Notes under the pieces: model-generated
Databases searched by the model: none
Told to the model about the DNA's origin: nothing
Seen by the model: the letters and a program-made list of their open reading frames with translations, nothing else
Made by a program: the position numbers and the translations under genes
Source of the DNA: Citrus sinensis
Lineage: Eukaryota; Streptophyta; Magnoliopsida; Sapindales; Rutaceae
Assembly (NCBI RefSeq): GCF_022201045.2
Contig: NC_068560.1
Location: forward strand, 21,345,501-21,409,500
Direction of reading: 5' to 3'
DNA length: 64,000 bases
Shown here: one piece after another, positions 32,282-43,516 of the stretch
Numbering within the stretch: the stretch's first letter is position 1
Layout of the letters: each line of letters starts with the position of its first letter

Positions 32282-33801
32282 GCCGCAAGGCGGAATTGGC
32301 AACACTTAGCATAAGCCAACCGAAGTCCGACCTCGTCTCACGCATCAAGGAAGGTCTCCAACAAGATCCGCTAGCAAAGGATTTGCTGGAGAAGGTGCTC
32401 GAGGGAAAGACAAGGCGGTTTTGGCAAGAGGAAGGCATCCTCCTCACCAAGGGAGATCGGCTGTTCGTGCCAAGGTGGGGAAACTTGCGGAAGGAAGTAA
32501 TCAAGGAGTGCCACGACTCTAAGTGGGCTGGTCACCCAGGAATCGAGCGCACCACCGCACTAGTTCAAGCCTCGTATTTTTTGCCGCACATGAGGGATGA
32601 CATCAAGGCATATGTGCGAACTTGTCTTGTGTGCCAACAAGACAAGGTGGATCATCAACTTCCAGCGGGATTGTTAGAGCCGCTACCACTAGCAACAAGG
32701 CCATGGGAGAGTGTCTCCATGGACTTCATCACATCGCTGCCCAAGTCCGAATGTTGCGGTAGCATCATGGTCATTGTCGACCGATACAGCAAGTATGCTA
32801 CATTCATTGCCGCACCCGTCGATTGCAAAGCGGATGAGGCAGCCCGCCTATTCGTCAAGCACATTGTGAAGCTTTGGGGAGTTCCAAAGAGCATTGTGAG
32901 CGACCGAGACCCTCGGTTTACTGGGTGGTTTTGGACGGAGCTCTTTAAGATGTTGGGGACCGATCTCAAGTTCTCGACAAGTTTCCACCCACAAACGGAT
33001 GGGCAGACCGAGCGCATTAATGGCCTCCTCGAGATGTACCTGAGGCATTATGTGAGCGCTCACCAGCGGGATTGGGCGAAGCTACTTGACATCGCCCAAT
33101 TTTCTTATAACTTGCAGCGAAGCGAGGCTATAGGCAAGAGTCCGTTCGAGATCATCATGGGATTCCAGCCCATGACCCCCAATGCCATAGCCTCGACTTA
33201 CGGAGGGAAAAGCCCCGCGGCACACAAGCTCGCCCGCGAATGGCATGAGGAAGCGGACATCACACGAGCCTATCTCGACAAAGCCGCGAGGAAAATGAAG
33301 AAATGGGCTGATACAAGGAGACGGCATGTTGAGTACAAGGAAGGAGATCAAGTCATGATCAAGCTCCTACCCCAACAATTCAAGACTTTGTGGAAAGTTC
33401 ACAAGGGGTTAGTGAGGCGCTACGAGGGACCCTTCCGAGTTGTTCGACGTGTAGGCAACGTCTCGTATCAACTCCAACTTCCGCCAAGACTCAAGATCCA
33501 TCCGGTCTTCCATGTGAGCCTTCTCAAGCCATATCATGAAGACATGGGAGAACCAAGTCGCGGAGAATCGAGGCGCGCGCCAACTGCCGTTGTCACCGCG
33601 TTCGACAAAGATGTGGACTACATCATTGCGGACCGAACGGTTTCGAGGAGGGGTGTGCCAGCACATAGCGAGTACTTGGTGAAGTGGAAAAACCTCCCCG
33701 AGAGCGAAGCCACTTGGGAACGGGAAGATGATTTGTGGCAATTCGCTGAGCACATCCAGCACTTCAAGCACGAGAGCGCGACGAGGACGCCGCGAGCTTA
33801 G
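32259..33801 (+). pseudogene. pol part 2 of the chromovirus: integrase with chromodomain
   Basis: The frame continues from [10 protein letters not shown]. Integrase zinc region with H-H-C-C (GHPGIERT then CLVCQQDK), core Asp in SVSMDFITS, Asp in VSDRDPRFTG and Glu in TDGQTERING, with 35 residues between the last two as in DD35E. GPF/Y module YEGPFRVVRRVGNVSYQL, then a C-terminal chromodomain (DYIIADR, YLVKWKNLPESEATWE), which in this family guides insertion to marked chromatin. It ends at TAG 33799-33801, just before the polypurine tract. Confidence 0.9.
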
Positions 33802-33812
33802 ATGGGGGAGGA

Positions 33813-34258
33813 TGTTGCGGACCGCCCAATTCGCTAGCCCAATTGCCCCAATTTTGGGCTAGAGAGCCAACACAAAGGCCAAGAGTGCTAGCTTGGCCCA
33901 ATTCTGGAAGGTTCTAGGCAACTCTAGCACATGTGAACATGTAAATATTCTAGAATATTTTATACAATTCCAGCACATGCAAATAGCTAGGAAATTATAA
34001 AATACTCTAGAGTTTGACCAAGTTTGGCAAAGTTAGGTGAAGTTAGGCAAAGTTAGGCAAAGCCTCCCCTATAAATATGGGGTGGCATTAAGCATTTGTA
34101 TCCAACAAGCATTGTAATCTCTCTTGGTGTAATACAAGTTTCTTTGGCTCAATTGCTCTCTTCTCTTGTTCGAGAATCTCTAGGCTTACTTAGCAACATT
34201 CGGCAAAGTTGTCTAAGTGCCGCACAGGTTAGCTGCGCAAAACACTCATCCCGTGACA
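33813..34258 (+). repeat. 3' LTR of the chromovirus
   Basis: 446 bp, twin of the 5' LTR; follows the polypurine tract directly. Confidence 0.93.
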
Positions 34259-34915
34259 TAAAGCTCCCAAAGCAGCTGCACTAATGGCTTGGTGAATGAT
34301 CAGCACTTTAACTAAGTGGGTCGTAATCCTCCTCTTTTTTTTTTTTTCAGAATTTGTTTTACCCTCCTCCATGACAGTGCTTCACAATCGTTGGTTTAAT
34401 TGCCAGCAATTGCTTTGACTAATGATTATATACTCGGTTTTCATGCTCTTAACAAGCAGAATTATTAGTTCTCTTACATCCCAATTTTCTTTGTATGTAT
34501 ATTTATACACACACGTCCTTTTTAATGCAGACACGCTCTTAAACCGCACGGTTTAAAGGGGTTAAAAACTAACTCTCTTAAATTTAAAAGTGTGTTTATA
34601 TGAAAAAAAAATAATAATAAGACACCCATACTAAAGACTCTCTATATATATATATATATATCAAAATCTTAGAAGAGAGAAGAATTACAATCTGGGGGAC
34701 GTAACAAACCATATACCCCGTAAAGAGATGCATAAAACTAGAACACCAAAATCACACTGAAAAATTAGCCGAACAGCAGAAACAATAAACAAATAGCTAC
34801 ATTTTGGAAAACCACAACAGCAATAAACGGCAGCTTATTGCTAATAGCTAAAGTAAATTTACTAGAATAGCCGGGCAGTCAGCATCACACAATAAAAGAA
34901 CCAATTAAGTACTTG
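34259..34915. other. 3' flank of MATH copy 4, paralogous to 18280-20628 without that region's insertions
   Basis: Shared stretches such as GAATTATTAGTTCTCTT and AAATCTTAGAAGAGAGAAGA align with block A, but the pogo MITE and MULE are absent. It holds a (TA)n run at about 34641-34661. No gene. Confidence 0.7.
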
Positions 34916-36795
34916 TTATAATGGCTTGGAAGTTCCGAGCACAGTAACCTCAGCTTCCACCACGCAAACGTCATTCACTAGAAACCCAGTCCCTGGCTTA
35001 TTTAACTCACTGAATGAAATGAATCTTGTCCAGCCCCAGGTAAGGTTTGGTGTCTGGAACCAGTCTTTAGCAGCTGGAGTAAAACAAGCATTCTTGTAAT
35101 ATTATCTGAATTTGCCTTCAATTAATTAAGCTGACTTGCTAATTGCATGTAAAGACAGACATTTTACCTTGCAAAGATTTATGTTTTGCCCCCAATTGAT
35201 CTAAGATTCGCAATGTATACTCTGCATATACTTTAATACCATCAACTGTGGAATCTCCCAAAGCCAAGTATAAAGAAAGATGATCGCCATCACCACAGCC
35301 ATTTCCCCTGGGATAGAGCACTATCTTCCTGAAAAGAATGATATGGATTTTAATTGTACACTCACAAAAAACTTTGCCTTGAGAATGTATTTACATCTGA
35401 AATCTGATTTAAAAAAAAAAGAATCTTTGATACCACTTGTGATTTCCGGCACCAAACACTTGTGATTCCTCATATCTTGAATCTAATTTTGAGAAGTTCT
35501 CAACCTTCCAAACATATTTAGCACTATATGTAAATTTTTCCATGGATAGGCACTCTCCTTTGCCTATATTTCTTTCTTTAACAAAGACTTCAGCTCCAAA
35601 AACACATGTATCCTCGACAAGGTATCCATTTGAAGCCTCTTTGAAAGCTTTATGAGAGATGAACTGATCAAAACCCCATTCAAGCTTCAATCCATTAAAC
35701 CGTCTTTCCTTGGCATCTGTCACATTACAAGCGACCACCGATTATGCAATTCTTTATCTAAAAGACTAGAACAAACTTTTGCTGCAATATTTTCTATACA
35801 ACTTTATATGAACTAGCTAGACTGTATCTAATTTTTAAAATACTGACGATCACACTAGATAAAATTTACAAACATATCATAATATCAAAATTATAAAATT
35901 GTAGATCATTGGAAAATATGATCAAGGTTAAGATTTCAAAAGTAGAATATAATATAACTTTGAACTACCAGGTAGTTGTCTTGGTTCTGATCAAGTAAAA
36001 ACAAACGAAAAACTGCATAGACTTCCAAACCGAAATTAAGTGAATTTGTGTCTGCCATTGCTAAGTAGAGTGAAATGTGGTCTTTCACATTCTTGCTCTC
36101 ATTTCCATTTGGATAAAGAACAAGTTTCCTGCAATAATTAATTAATCAACATAAATACACTGATATATGATACTACCAAGCAAAGACTATGGTTCAAGAG
36201 TGAGGCTCGAGTCCTAATCACATCAGAGCTTAGGGTTGAGGAGTTATAGTATTCTTTCTATTATTATTATTATAGCTTAACAACAACCGAATTCACTCCC
36301 CCTCTTTTCAAAGTAAATCTGAATCCCAGATCTCATGTTTCCGCACAAGAGATTTTACCCAACTACACTACATGACGCTCGAACCACAAGTTGATAAGTT
36401 GTTTGATTATTTATCAAGATAAAATAATAATAATAATAATGATAATAACAAAAGAAAGGTGGCAGCATAAGTTATTTAACTTACAGCAATAAAGAAACAA
36501 AAAATACTTATCTATGTATATTTATACCACTTGTAGCCTCCAGCTTCAAATGCTGCTGATTCGTATTTCACCTCAACTGCTTTCTCCGCAAGAAATGAAA
36601 ATGATTTTATTTTGACAACGTAATGAGCCGGTGATACATGTGAAGTGGATCTTGCAATGGCTATACGTTCAAGTAATTTTAATTAACACTGATTGATTAG
36701 AAATAAAATAAACTGAAAATTCTAAGAATATTGACCAAAAGAATGTGAAAAGTTTGAACATACATACCATCTTTGTTAACAAAGGCACTGTCCAT
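34916..36795 (-). CDS. intact two-MATH-domain protein, 310 aa, 6 exons (MATH copy 4)
   Basis: Exons on the minus strand: 36795-36768, 36660-36528, 36128-35959, 35716-35434, 35328-35168 and 35073-34916. They add to 933 bp with consistent phases and GT-AG introns throughout. The protein starts [13 protein letters not shown] domain 1 is about residues 20-148 ([41 protein letters not shown]); domain 2 about 176-305 ([60 protein letters not shown]). It ends TSKPL. No signal peptide, membrane segment, BTB or protease domain. Plant MATH proteins (UBP12/13, RTM3 relatives) act in protein-protein binding; the partner here is unknown. Relative to the other copies it has a 6-bp in-frame deletion in exon 4 and a G-to-A at the last base of exon 3. 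It is the only copy able to code a full protein. Confidence 0.9.
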
Positions 36796-37389
36796 CTTTG
36801 TTAACAAGTTCTCAAAAGAATTGTTGATTTTTGTTTTTTTTTTTTGGCAATTAAACTGACGCCGGCAGCTGCGGACAGTACTGTTTCCGTTGGCAAGAGC
36901 AGGGCGCAAGGCTTTGTCACTGTAAGTAGGGAAATAAATGGAATATTATTTATTCGGGTAGGTTTTTTTTTTTTTTCAATGAAGATATGGTAGCTTAAAA
37001 TTTACCTTAAATATAATCCTAAAAATTAAGAAAATAAATTAAATCCTAACTAAACTGAAATTATAAAACAACTCAAAATACAACCAATTTGACTAATTAT
37101 AATTTGTAATATAATTTTACCAAAACAGAACAATGATTACTTATCCCTTGCATAAAAAAGATCTCTGTTTGATAAAAATTTGGCATGAATTGAAATTTTA
37201 AAAGAGCAAAGTGTTAATGTAGAAGCTAGAAGAATCAAATCAACTATAAGTAGCAATGATACCAGAAAAGAACATAACCTTCCTTCCTAGTATATAATGT
37301 CAAGCAACAACGACAAAAGCTGCTAGCTGGCTCTTCAAAGTTACTGAAGTCCAAAACAGAGCAATGATTATCACTAGCTCACTTATTGC
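36796..37389 (-). promoter_or_regulatory. 5' flank and presumed promoter of MATH copy 4
   Basis: 36990-37389 aligns in reverse complement with 23590-24570 upstream of copy 3, including GATACCAGAAAAGAACATAA and the segment with AAATCCTAAC. Conservation between two copies suggests the native promoter. No clear TATA box was fixed. The hAT insertion at 37390 lies about 600 bp upstream of the start codon. Confidence 0.55.
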
Positions 37390-38412
37390 TAGGGATGTCA
37401 ATGGGCAGGTTCGGGCGGGATCCCCGAACCCAAACTGGAAACAAAAAATTTTAATTAGGGATAATTTGGGGATATCCCGAATTTGGGTGGTGATTAAAAC
37501 GGGGACCTATCCCCATTTATTTATTTTTTCAAAAAAAAATTTAATAATTTTATATATTCGGGTCCTTCAAGGAAAATTAATTATTTTGACTATATATAGA
37601 TTTGAAAATAAAATTACAAATGAGCAAATTAATAGCGCAAACAACATTTCAACCGGACAAATTCAGCCATCAACCATATCTGCAATTAATAACAAGATTA
37701 ATTCATCACAAAACGAATTGATGATCATCCATCAAGCGTATCCGTAATAACAAATCCAATATCACTGAACAAACTTATATAATAATTTCTAAGGCTAATG
37801 GATGGAACACACCACTTGGTAATATTCAACCAAGTTTCCCAGATTACGGCCTCGTCGCAAGCGCAGGCGGCAGTTTCTAAAATTACCTTGATTGATCAAA
37901 TGGCAGCGAAGGCGGCGAGGGGTGTTGAGTCCGGTGAGAAATGAGAGCGCCGGCGAGAAAGGTTAGCGGCTTGCGGCAAAGCTTGGTCTTTGAGCGAGAG
38001 AGGAGAGCGACGTTGGCGGTGAAGCTTGGTATCTTGGTGTTGGACGCGACGGCCGGGAAAGGGAAGCTCCGCCGGAGACTTGAGGTGGCGACGTCTAACT
38101 AGCGCTTTGAGAGAGGTAAGTTTGGACTCTGGGTTTTAGTTTTGTTATATTTTTTTTTTCTTATTATGTGATTAAGCTTATTAGGAAAGTGCGTTTAGTA
38201 ATTTTTTTAATTATTTGATTAAATTAAATATTTTTCAATTGTGTGAATTTAAAAAATATTTTAATTTTAAAATAAGAAATATTTTGAGTTCGGATTCTTG
38301 AACACAAACGTAAAATATATTTGATACGGGACTTATCTCTGAAATTGATCGGCTCTCAACATTAAAACTTTTTGGGTTCATATCCGACCCGAATTAATCT
38401 AACCCATCCCTA
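37390..38412. mobile_element. non-autonomous hAT element
   Basis: 1023 bp. Ends TAGGGATGTCAATGGG and CCCATCCCTA; 8-bp flanks CTTATTGC and CTGATCGC match at 6 of 8. AT-rich, no transposase, but about 37840-38110 is markedly GC-rich (CGCCGGCGAGAAAGG and similar), which may be captured host sequence. The homologous site upstream of copy 3 (near 23590-23612) has no insert. Confidence 0.8.
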
Positions 38413-38630
38413 CTGATCGCACTGACAAATGAATAGAGCATCAATTTGATAATCATTAAAAGTTACGAACACAAATTGACTGACAAAAAGGCGACCGCTT
38501 GGGCGACGTGAAAATACAACAAAGCATACTAAAATCATGTAACGTGGAACCCGAAAACTTATCACTACAATCCAAAACAAAGTCTCAAAAATTTTTAATA
38601 GAAACAAAGCATACTAACGATGATCGTATT
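38413..38630. other. short spacer between the hAT element and the SINE
   Basis: Residual 5' flank of copy 4 and the spacer of block B. It ends in the left target duplication of the SINE (38616-38630). No gene. Confidence 0.5.
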
Positions 38631-38940
38631 AGCCCAAGTGGATAAAGCCACTCCCTCATTTGTGAGGAAGTGGTTCGAGCCTCCGCAGATATATTGTAGG
38701 AGTTTAATTTAAATATTTTTTTTTAGAGTCTCAAAACTTGAGTGAATGCAGTCTTTCTCTTAGGTTGAGAGTTTATATCCCTCGAATATTTGAGAGGGTT
38801 ACAAATCTGAGCAGTGCCATATCAGTATTGATGTCAACAGGTCTCAGTATATATATATGATTGTACATATCAGTTATACTCTCATGTAATATGAATTGTA
38901 ATTTGAGCAATAGTCTCATGTCATAAAAAAAAAAAAAAAA
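38631..38940 (+). mobile_element. tRNA-derived SINE
   Basis: Starts AGCCCAAGTGGATAAAGCCA (box A-like) and has GTGGTTCGAGCCTCC (box B) about 45 bp on; ends in about 17 A. Flanked by 15-bp repeats AACGATGATCGTATT (38616-38630) and AACAATGATCGTATT (38940-38954), one mismatch. Block A has the single, empty site at 22528-22542. Confidence 0.88.
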
Positions 38941-38954
38941 ACAATGATCGTATT

Positions 38955-39689
38955 ATAAGTAGTGAGACAAATAAATAGAAACAACGAAGGATCTGTTTGG
39001 AAGAGGTTTCTCGGAAGAGAATGTTTTTCAGAATTATTGAAATTTCCAGATTCAGTTACGAGAAGTTAGTCCTCTCTCATTCCGTTATGAGGAATCTTAT
39101 TCCGCTTTAATCACGTGCCACTGTGCGCACTTAATGCATCTCTTTGTGTTGGAATTCTATTTGAGACTAATTTAGTTGTGATTCCTCATGATCATACTCT
39201 TTCCCGGTCACAATCTTTAGGTTAAGTTTATGGTATCATTTCTAGTTTCCTCATAGTTAGACTAATCATTTTTCTGGATCCGTCACTGCATGAGACCAAG
39301 GCACATTAGCTAGTTATGTTTGAAAGTTAATTTGCATGCATTTTGATACCATGTTGAGGTCTCAAGTTAATTTGCGCCAGTGCTATTCTCTGCACTTAAA
39401 AATCATCTTACAAAACATCCGAAGCTCTAGCTCCATGTTTACTAAGTCCTATTTTTTCGAGTTCTTCAAATTCAGGCTCTCTTGTTCGTGATTTCGAAAT
39501 TTAACTTCTCAGTTTCAACTCAGAAGTATAAGGCTAAGGGAAAGTCAATTAAATAAGCGAAACTTAATCATCAATCATGCAACCCTAACGTGATCAGGAT
39601 TTGAACCCCAACTCTTGAACCAGAGTCTTAGTTTTACCCATATTATCAAATTAACTGGTGTACTTATGTTGATTAATTAATTATTGCAG
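38955..39689. other. spacer of MATH block B with the deletion junction
   Basis: 38955-39578 aligns with 22543-23167. At TCAT 39575-39578 the alignment jumps to 25325, in intron 2 of copy 3. No gene of its own. Confidence 0.75.
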
Positions 39690-40788
39690 GAAACTTGTTA
39701 TATACCCAAAGGGAAACAAGAGCAAGAATGCGAAGGACCACATTTCACTCTATTTAGCAGTGGCAGACACAAGTTCACTTACCTTCGGTTGGGAAGTCAA
39801 TGCAGTTTCTCGTCTGTTTTTACTTGATCAGAACCAAGACAGCTACTCGGTAGCTCAAGGTTAAATTGCACAATAATTTTGACTTTTTTTTTTTTTTTTG
39901 CTAAAGAATTTGAGGCCTAATTTAAGAATGTGTGTGTGCACAAAATAATATGGCGGCTCGTAATGTGATAGATGCTGTGGGAAAGGAAAGACGACGGTTT
40001 AACGGATTGAAGCTGGAATGGGGTTTTGATCAGTTCATTCCTCTTGAAGCTTTCAACGACGCTTCGAATGGATACCCCGTCGACGACACATGTGTCTTTG
40101 GAGCTGAAGTCTTTGTTAAAGAAAGAAACATAATCGAAGGAGAGTGCCTATCCATGGCAAAAATTACATCTGGTTGTAAGTTTGTTTGGATGGTCGAAAA
40201 CTTTTCAAAGTTGGACGAACGACGTCAGGAATCACAGGTCTTTTGCGCTGGAGAACACAAATGGTATCAAATATCATTTTTATTATTATTATCACCATCA
40301 TCATTATTTTACGTATAGATAAGTTCTTGAGACAAAGTAGTCGCTAGTGACCGAATAACAATTATATTCCATTTCGTTGGTTTTCAGGAAGATAGTGCTC
40401 TATCCCATGGGAAATGGCTGTGGTGATGGCGATCATCTTTCTCTGTTCTTGGCTTTTGAAGATTCCACGCTTGAGGCTATTAAAGTATATGCAAGGTATA
40501 CGTTGCGAATCTTGGATCAAGTGGGGGCAAAACATAAATCTTTTCAAGGTAAAGTGTCATGTCTGTGTTTGTAAGCAATTAGTATTTGAGGCAAATCCAA
40601 ATAACATAACGGAAATGCTCCTTTTTCCCGAGCAGATAGCAACTGGTTCCTGACACCAGAATCTAGCTGGGGCTGGCCAAGATTCGTTTCATTGAGCGCT
40701 CAATGAGCCAGAGACTGGGTTCCTAGTGAATGACGTTTGCTTGGTGGAAGCTGAGGTCGCTGTGCTTGGAATTTCTACGGCAATGTAA
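39690..40788 (+). pseudogene. MATH gene copy 5, lacking exons 1-2 and frameshifted in the last exon
   Basis: Exons 39690-39859 (170 bp, KLVIYPKGNKSKNAKDHISL), 39972-40263 (292 bp, one extra Arg in KERRRFNG), 40388-40548 (161 bp, [20 protein letters not shown]) and 40636-40788. In the last exon 2 bp are missing after FVSLS (near 40697), giving a stop; the original frame resumes as [20 protein letters not shown] and ends at TAA 40786-40788. With the promoter and start gone, expression of a MATH protein is not expected. Confidence 0.88.
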
Positions 40789-43249
40789 CAAGAAGTAAGT
40801 ACTGGAAGATCGGTACAAATTAAGAAATTTGGGATTTTAATTCTTCTTGCATTCTCATGAAAGAAATTATTCATTTATTTCATGGTTTACTTGTGCGATC
40901 CCGTTTGTACAATCACTAATTATCAAAATATTTAAAATGCTTGATGCTGATAAATATTATATACAAAAATATCATCCACGAGGAGGGGGGAGGGGGGAGG
41001 GGGGGAAGAATAATTAGTCAAAGGATACCAAATATGCGAAACATGATACTTCATTGACTGAAGCAAGTGTGAGAGAGTAACCCAAATTCTGAAGACAATG
41101 AATCATAGACTAAGGAGTTCCAAAATTTGAGGATAATGAATTACACTGATAACAAATTGTTAAATATCATAAATTTGAAAACTTATTAATTTCAGATTTT
41201 TTTAAAAAATTTAGATGTTTGTTTTTTTATAACTTACTTCTAATTTTCATTTTGTAGTTTTTGCTGAATAGGAAAAGGTCTGGATGTGAAGTAAATACTG
41301 TATAAAAAAAAATACCTTTATTAAATATACTTATTTCCCAAACTATAAAACCTAATCTCTTTTCCTAGTTGACTGACATAAATTTTAAATAACTATATTT
41401 AAGATATTTTTTAATTTATAAAAGAAAAAAAATATATGGCTAACCCAATAACGAAAGTTTTGTAAGAGGACTTGAGCAGGCTACCATGAGACAAAAGATC
41501 TTTCTAAAGAGATTTGATTCAAAACTATTATATATTCAAGGTTCAATAAAGATGCCATTTATATTCATATATTAAATAAAAAATAAGCATGTCATTCCAG
41601 TATTTGTATTCAGACGGATGCAACTTCAGCCAAATTCAGATATATTTAAATTTTATATAAAAGATAAATAAATAAGTGTTAACTTAGTTTCTAAAATTTA
41701 GTGAATATCAATGTTTATACTAACTTTTTATGAAAAATTGATATATGGGTGGTTCTATGATCCTGTAATTTATATTAAAGCATTAATAATAGCATAAACA
41801 TGTAACGTTAAATTTAGTTAATGACTTACATTAGTTAGAATTCAAAATTACTAAATTGTCCCAATTATAAAAATAAGTAATTAATTTTGGCAAGCTGACA
41901 ATGCTGAATTAGAGAGTCAAACAGATATACCACAATTTTAATTAATTAAAAAAAAATCACAGCTATAACCTAAAAAGAGTTATAGTTGATTGTTTATGAT
42001 AACAATTGAAAATAATAACCCAATGTCACAGTAGAAAACAAACATTAGATATGTTAAAAAGCATTTAACGACCTGCATCACGACAAAATAATCAAATTTA
42101 TATTGTGGTTCATATTTAAGTCAATAATGATTATTAAAACATTTAATCTAAAGGTTCATAACAATCTCATATCAATGCTGAAAAAAATTTATATAACATC
42201 GTATAAAATCCTTATCTTACATAAGTGGTATAAACCATTAAGCCTTAACATTTATGTTTTTGTTGTATATCGTGGTCCCCGCTAGAAATTTTTAAGAAGA
42301 AATATTTTTTAGAGAGCCTATTCAAAAAAATAATAAAAATTGAAAGAATCATAACCCTTTGAAATAAAACTTATAATAATCAATCTTTTTAGGCTATGCT
42401 TAATTACTGGAGTATGAGCGGGAAGTGTGAATTCTTTTCACTCTAATATTTACTTACTTATTTAAGGAGTAGAGTCGGAGTCTCACTCCATAGTTTCACT
42501 CACTTTTGAAGTGAAAAATGAGATTTCAACACTTGAGGTAGGAGATAAGAGTGAGAATCAACTCTCACCTCTTTCTTTTTTACCCTTTCCTTATTTAATT
42601 TAATATAATTATATTTATTAAAATAAATAATATTATTATATTATTTAATAATATCACATTGATTAAATTCGATAGTATTTAGCTCATTTACATATTAGAT
42701 TATGTTTAGTTAAAAATGATAATTTACATTGATTCTAAGTCAAAATTATTTAAGAATTATATTATTATATTCATAGAGAATTAATAATATTACTATATAC
42801 TATATTTTATTTGAAAATATAATATTAATATATTTATTTAATTTTAATAATATTATACTATTTAATATTAAGAAATAATAATAATAAATAGTTTATGTTA
42901 GAATAATAAATTTTTGGTGAAACGCATCCCCTATAATTCAGAATATTTATGTTGTGTCACCAAGAATCAATGACAAAGATATGCGAAAGCGTACCTGAAT
43001 CCATGATACACGATTATTCTCCTGAGTCATGTGGTTAGCCTTTTAAAATAACACGATCTCCTAGAACAATACATTATGACTTGGGACTATAATTACTTAT
43101 ATAGACAACTTTTCATATTGTCTTTAGATATTCTTATTTCAGCCAATCGTAGAAATAGAAACACCCTTAAATATCTACGTATTAAAGGTCTACACCTTAT
43201 TAGATACATTGAACCTCATGTTACTGTAAACTTTAATAGATCACTTTTA
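40789..43249. other. long AT-rich stretch without recognised genes
   Basis: It contains the G-rich run at 40982-41005 and, near its right side (about 42900-43249), probable terminal sequence of the copia fragment that follows. Short ORFs have no recognisable domain. Confidence 0.5.
40982..41005 (+). repeat. G-run array (possible G-quadruplex)
   Basis: GGAGGGGGGAGGGGGGAGG continuing as a run of G: four G-tracts separated by single A, able to form a G-quadruplex, about 190 bp after the end of MATH copy 5. Confidence 0.8.
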
Positions 43250-43516
43250 GGTGCATTTGAGATTGAGGTTGTGCAACTGTAACTTAAAATTTACAGTACT
43301 AAAGTATTTAATAAACATTAGCTGTTGTAGCTTGAAAATTATGTTAATATGATTTTTTACTTATATGATAGAAAATATATTATATTTTTAATAATTTTGT
43401 CAATTTTTTTAAAATTTATATTTACTGTGTACTATTAATTTTATTTCATAGTTACAACTTTTTTTCCACAATAGATGTAGCTTAAAAACTACAGCACCTC
43501 AATTCTAAACAGAATC
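43250..43516. mobile_element. Harbinger-like MITE
   Basis: 267 bp. Imperfect terminal inverted repeats (GGTGCATTTGAGATTGAGG against GATTCTGTTTAGAATTGAGG from the right end) between TTA direct repeats at 43247-43249 and 43517-43519. It lies within probable copia terminal sequence. Confidence 0.65.

Larger units (their letters stand above)
28642..34258 (+). mobile_element. Ty3/gypsy chromovirus, nearly complete
   Basis: 5617 bp. LTRs 28642-29087 and 33813-34258, 446 bp each, start TGTTGCGGAC and end TGACA, and differ at roughly nine positions (about 2%). Direct repeat TAAA flanks it (28638-28641 and 34259-34262). Primer site TGGTATCAGAGC at 29090-29101; polypurine tract GATGGGGGAGGA at 33801-33812. 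One gag-pol frame ends in a chromodomain. It carries only two obvious lesions: a stop in gag at 30098 and a 1-bp deletion near 32258. Small LTRs and a chromodomain indicate a chromovirus. It interrupts MATH block B. Confidence 0.95.

Noticed and set aside
37180..37290. Inversion between blocks A and B
   Set aside because: The reverse-complement match to 23690-23860 is explained by the shared 5' flank of copies 3 (plus) and 4 (minus), not by a new inversion.
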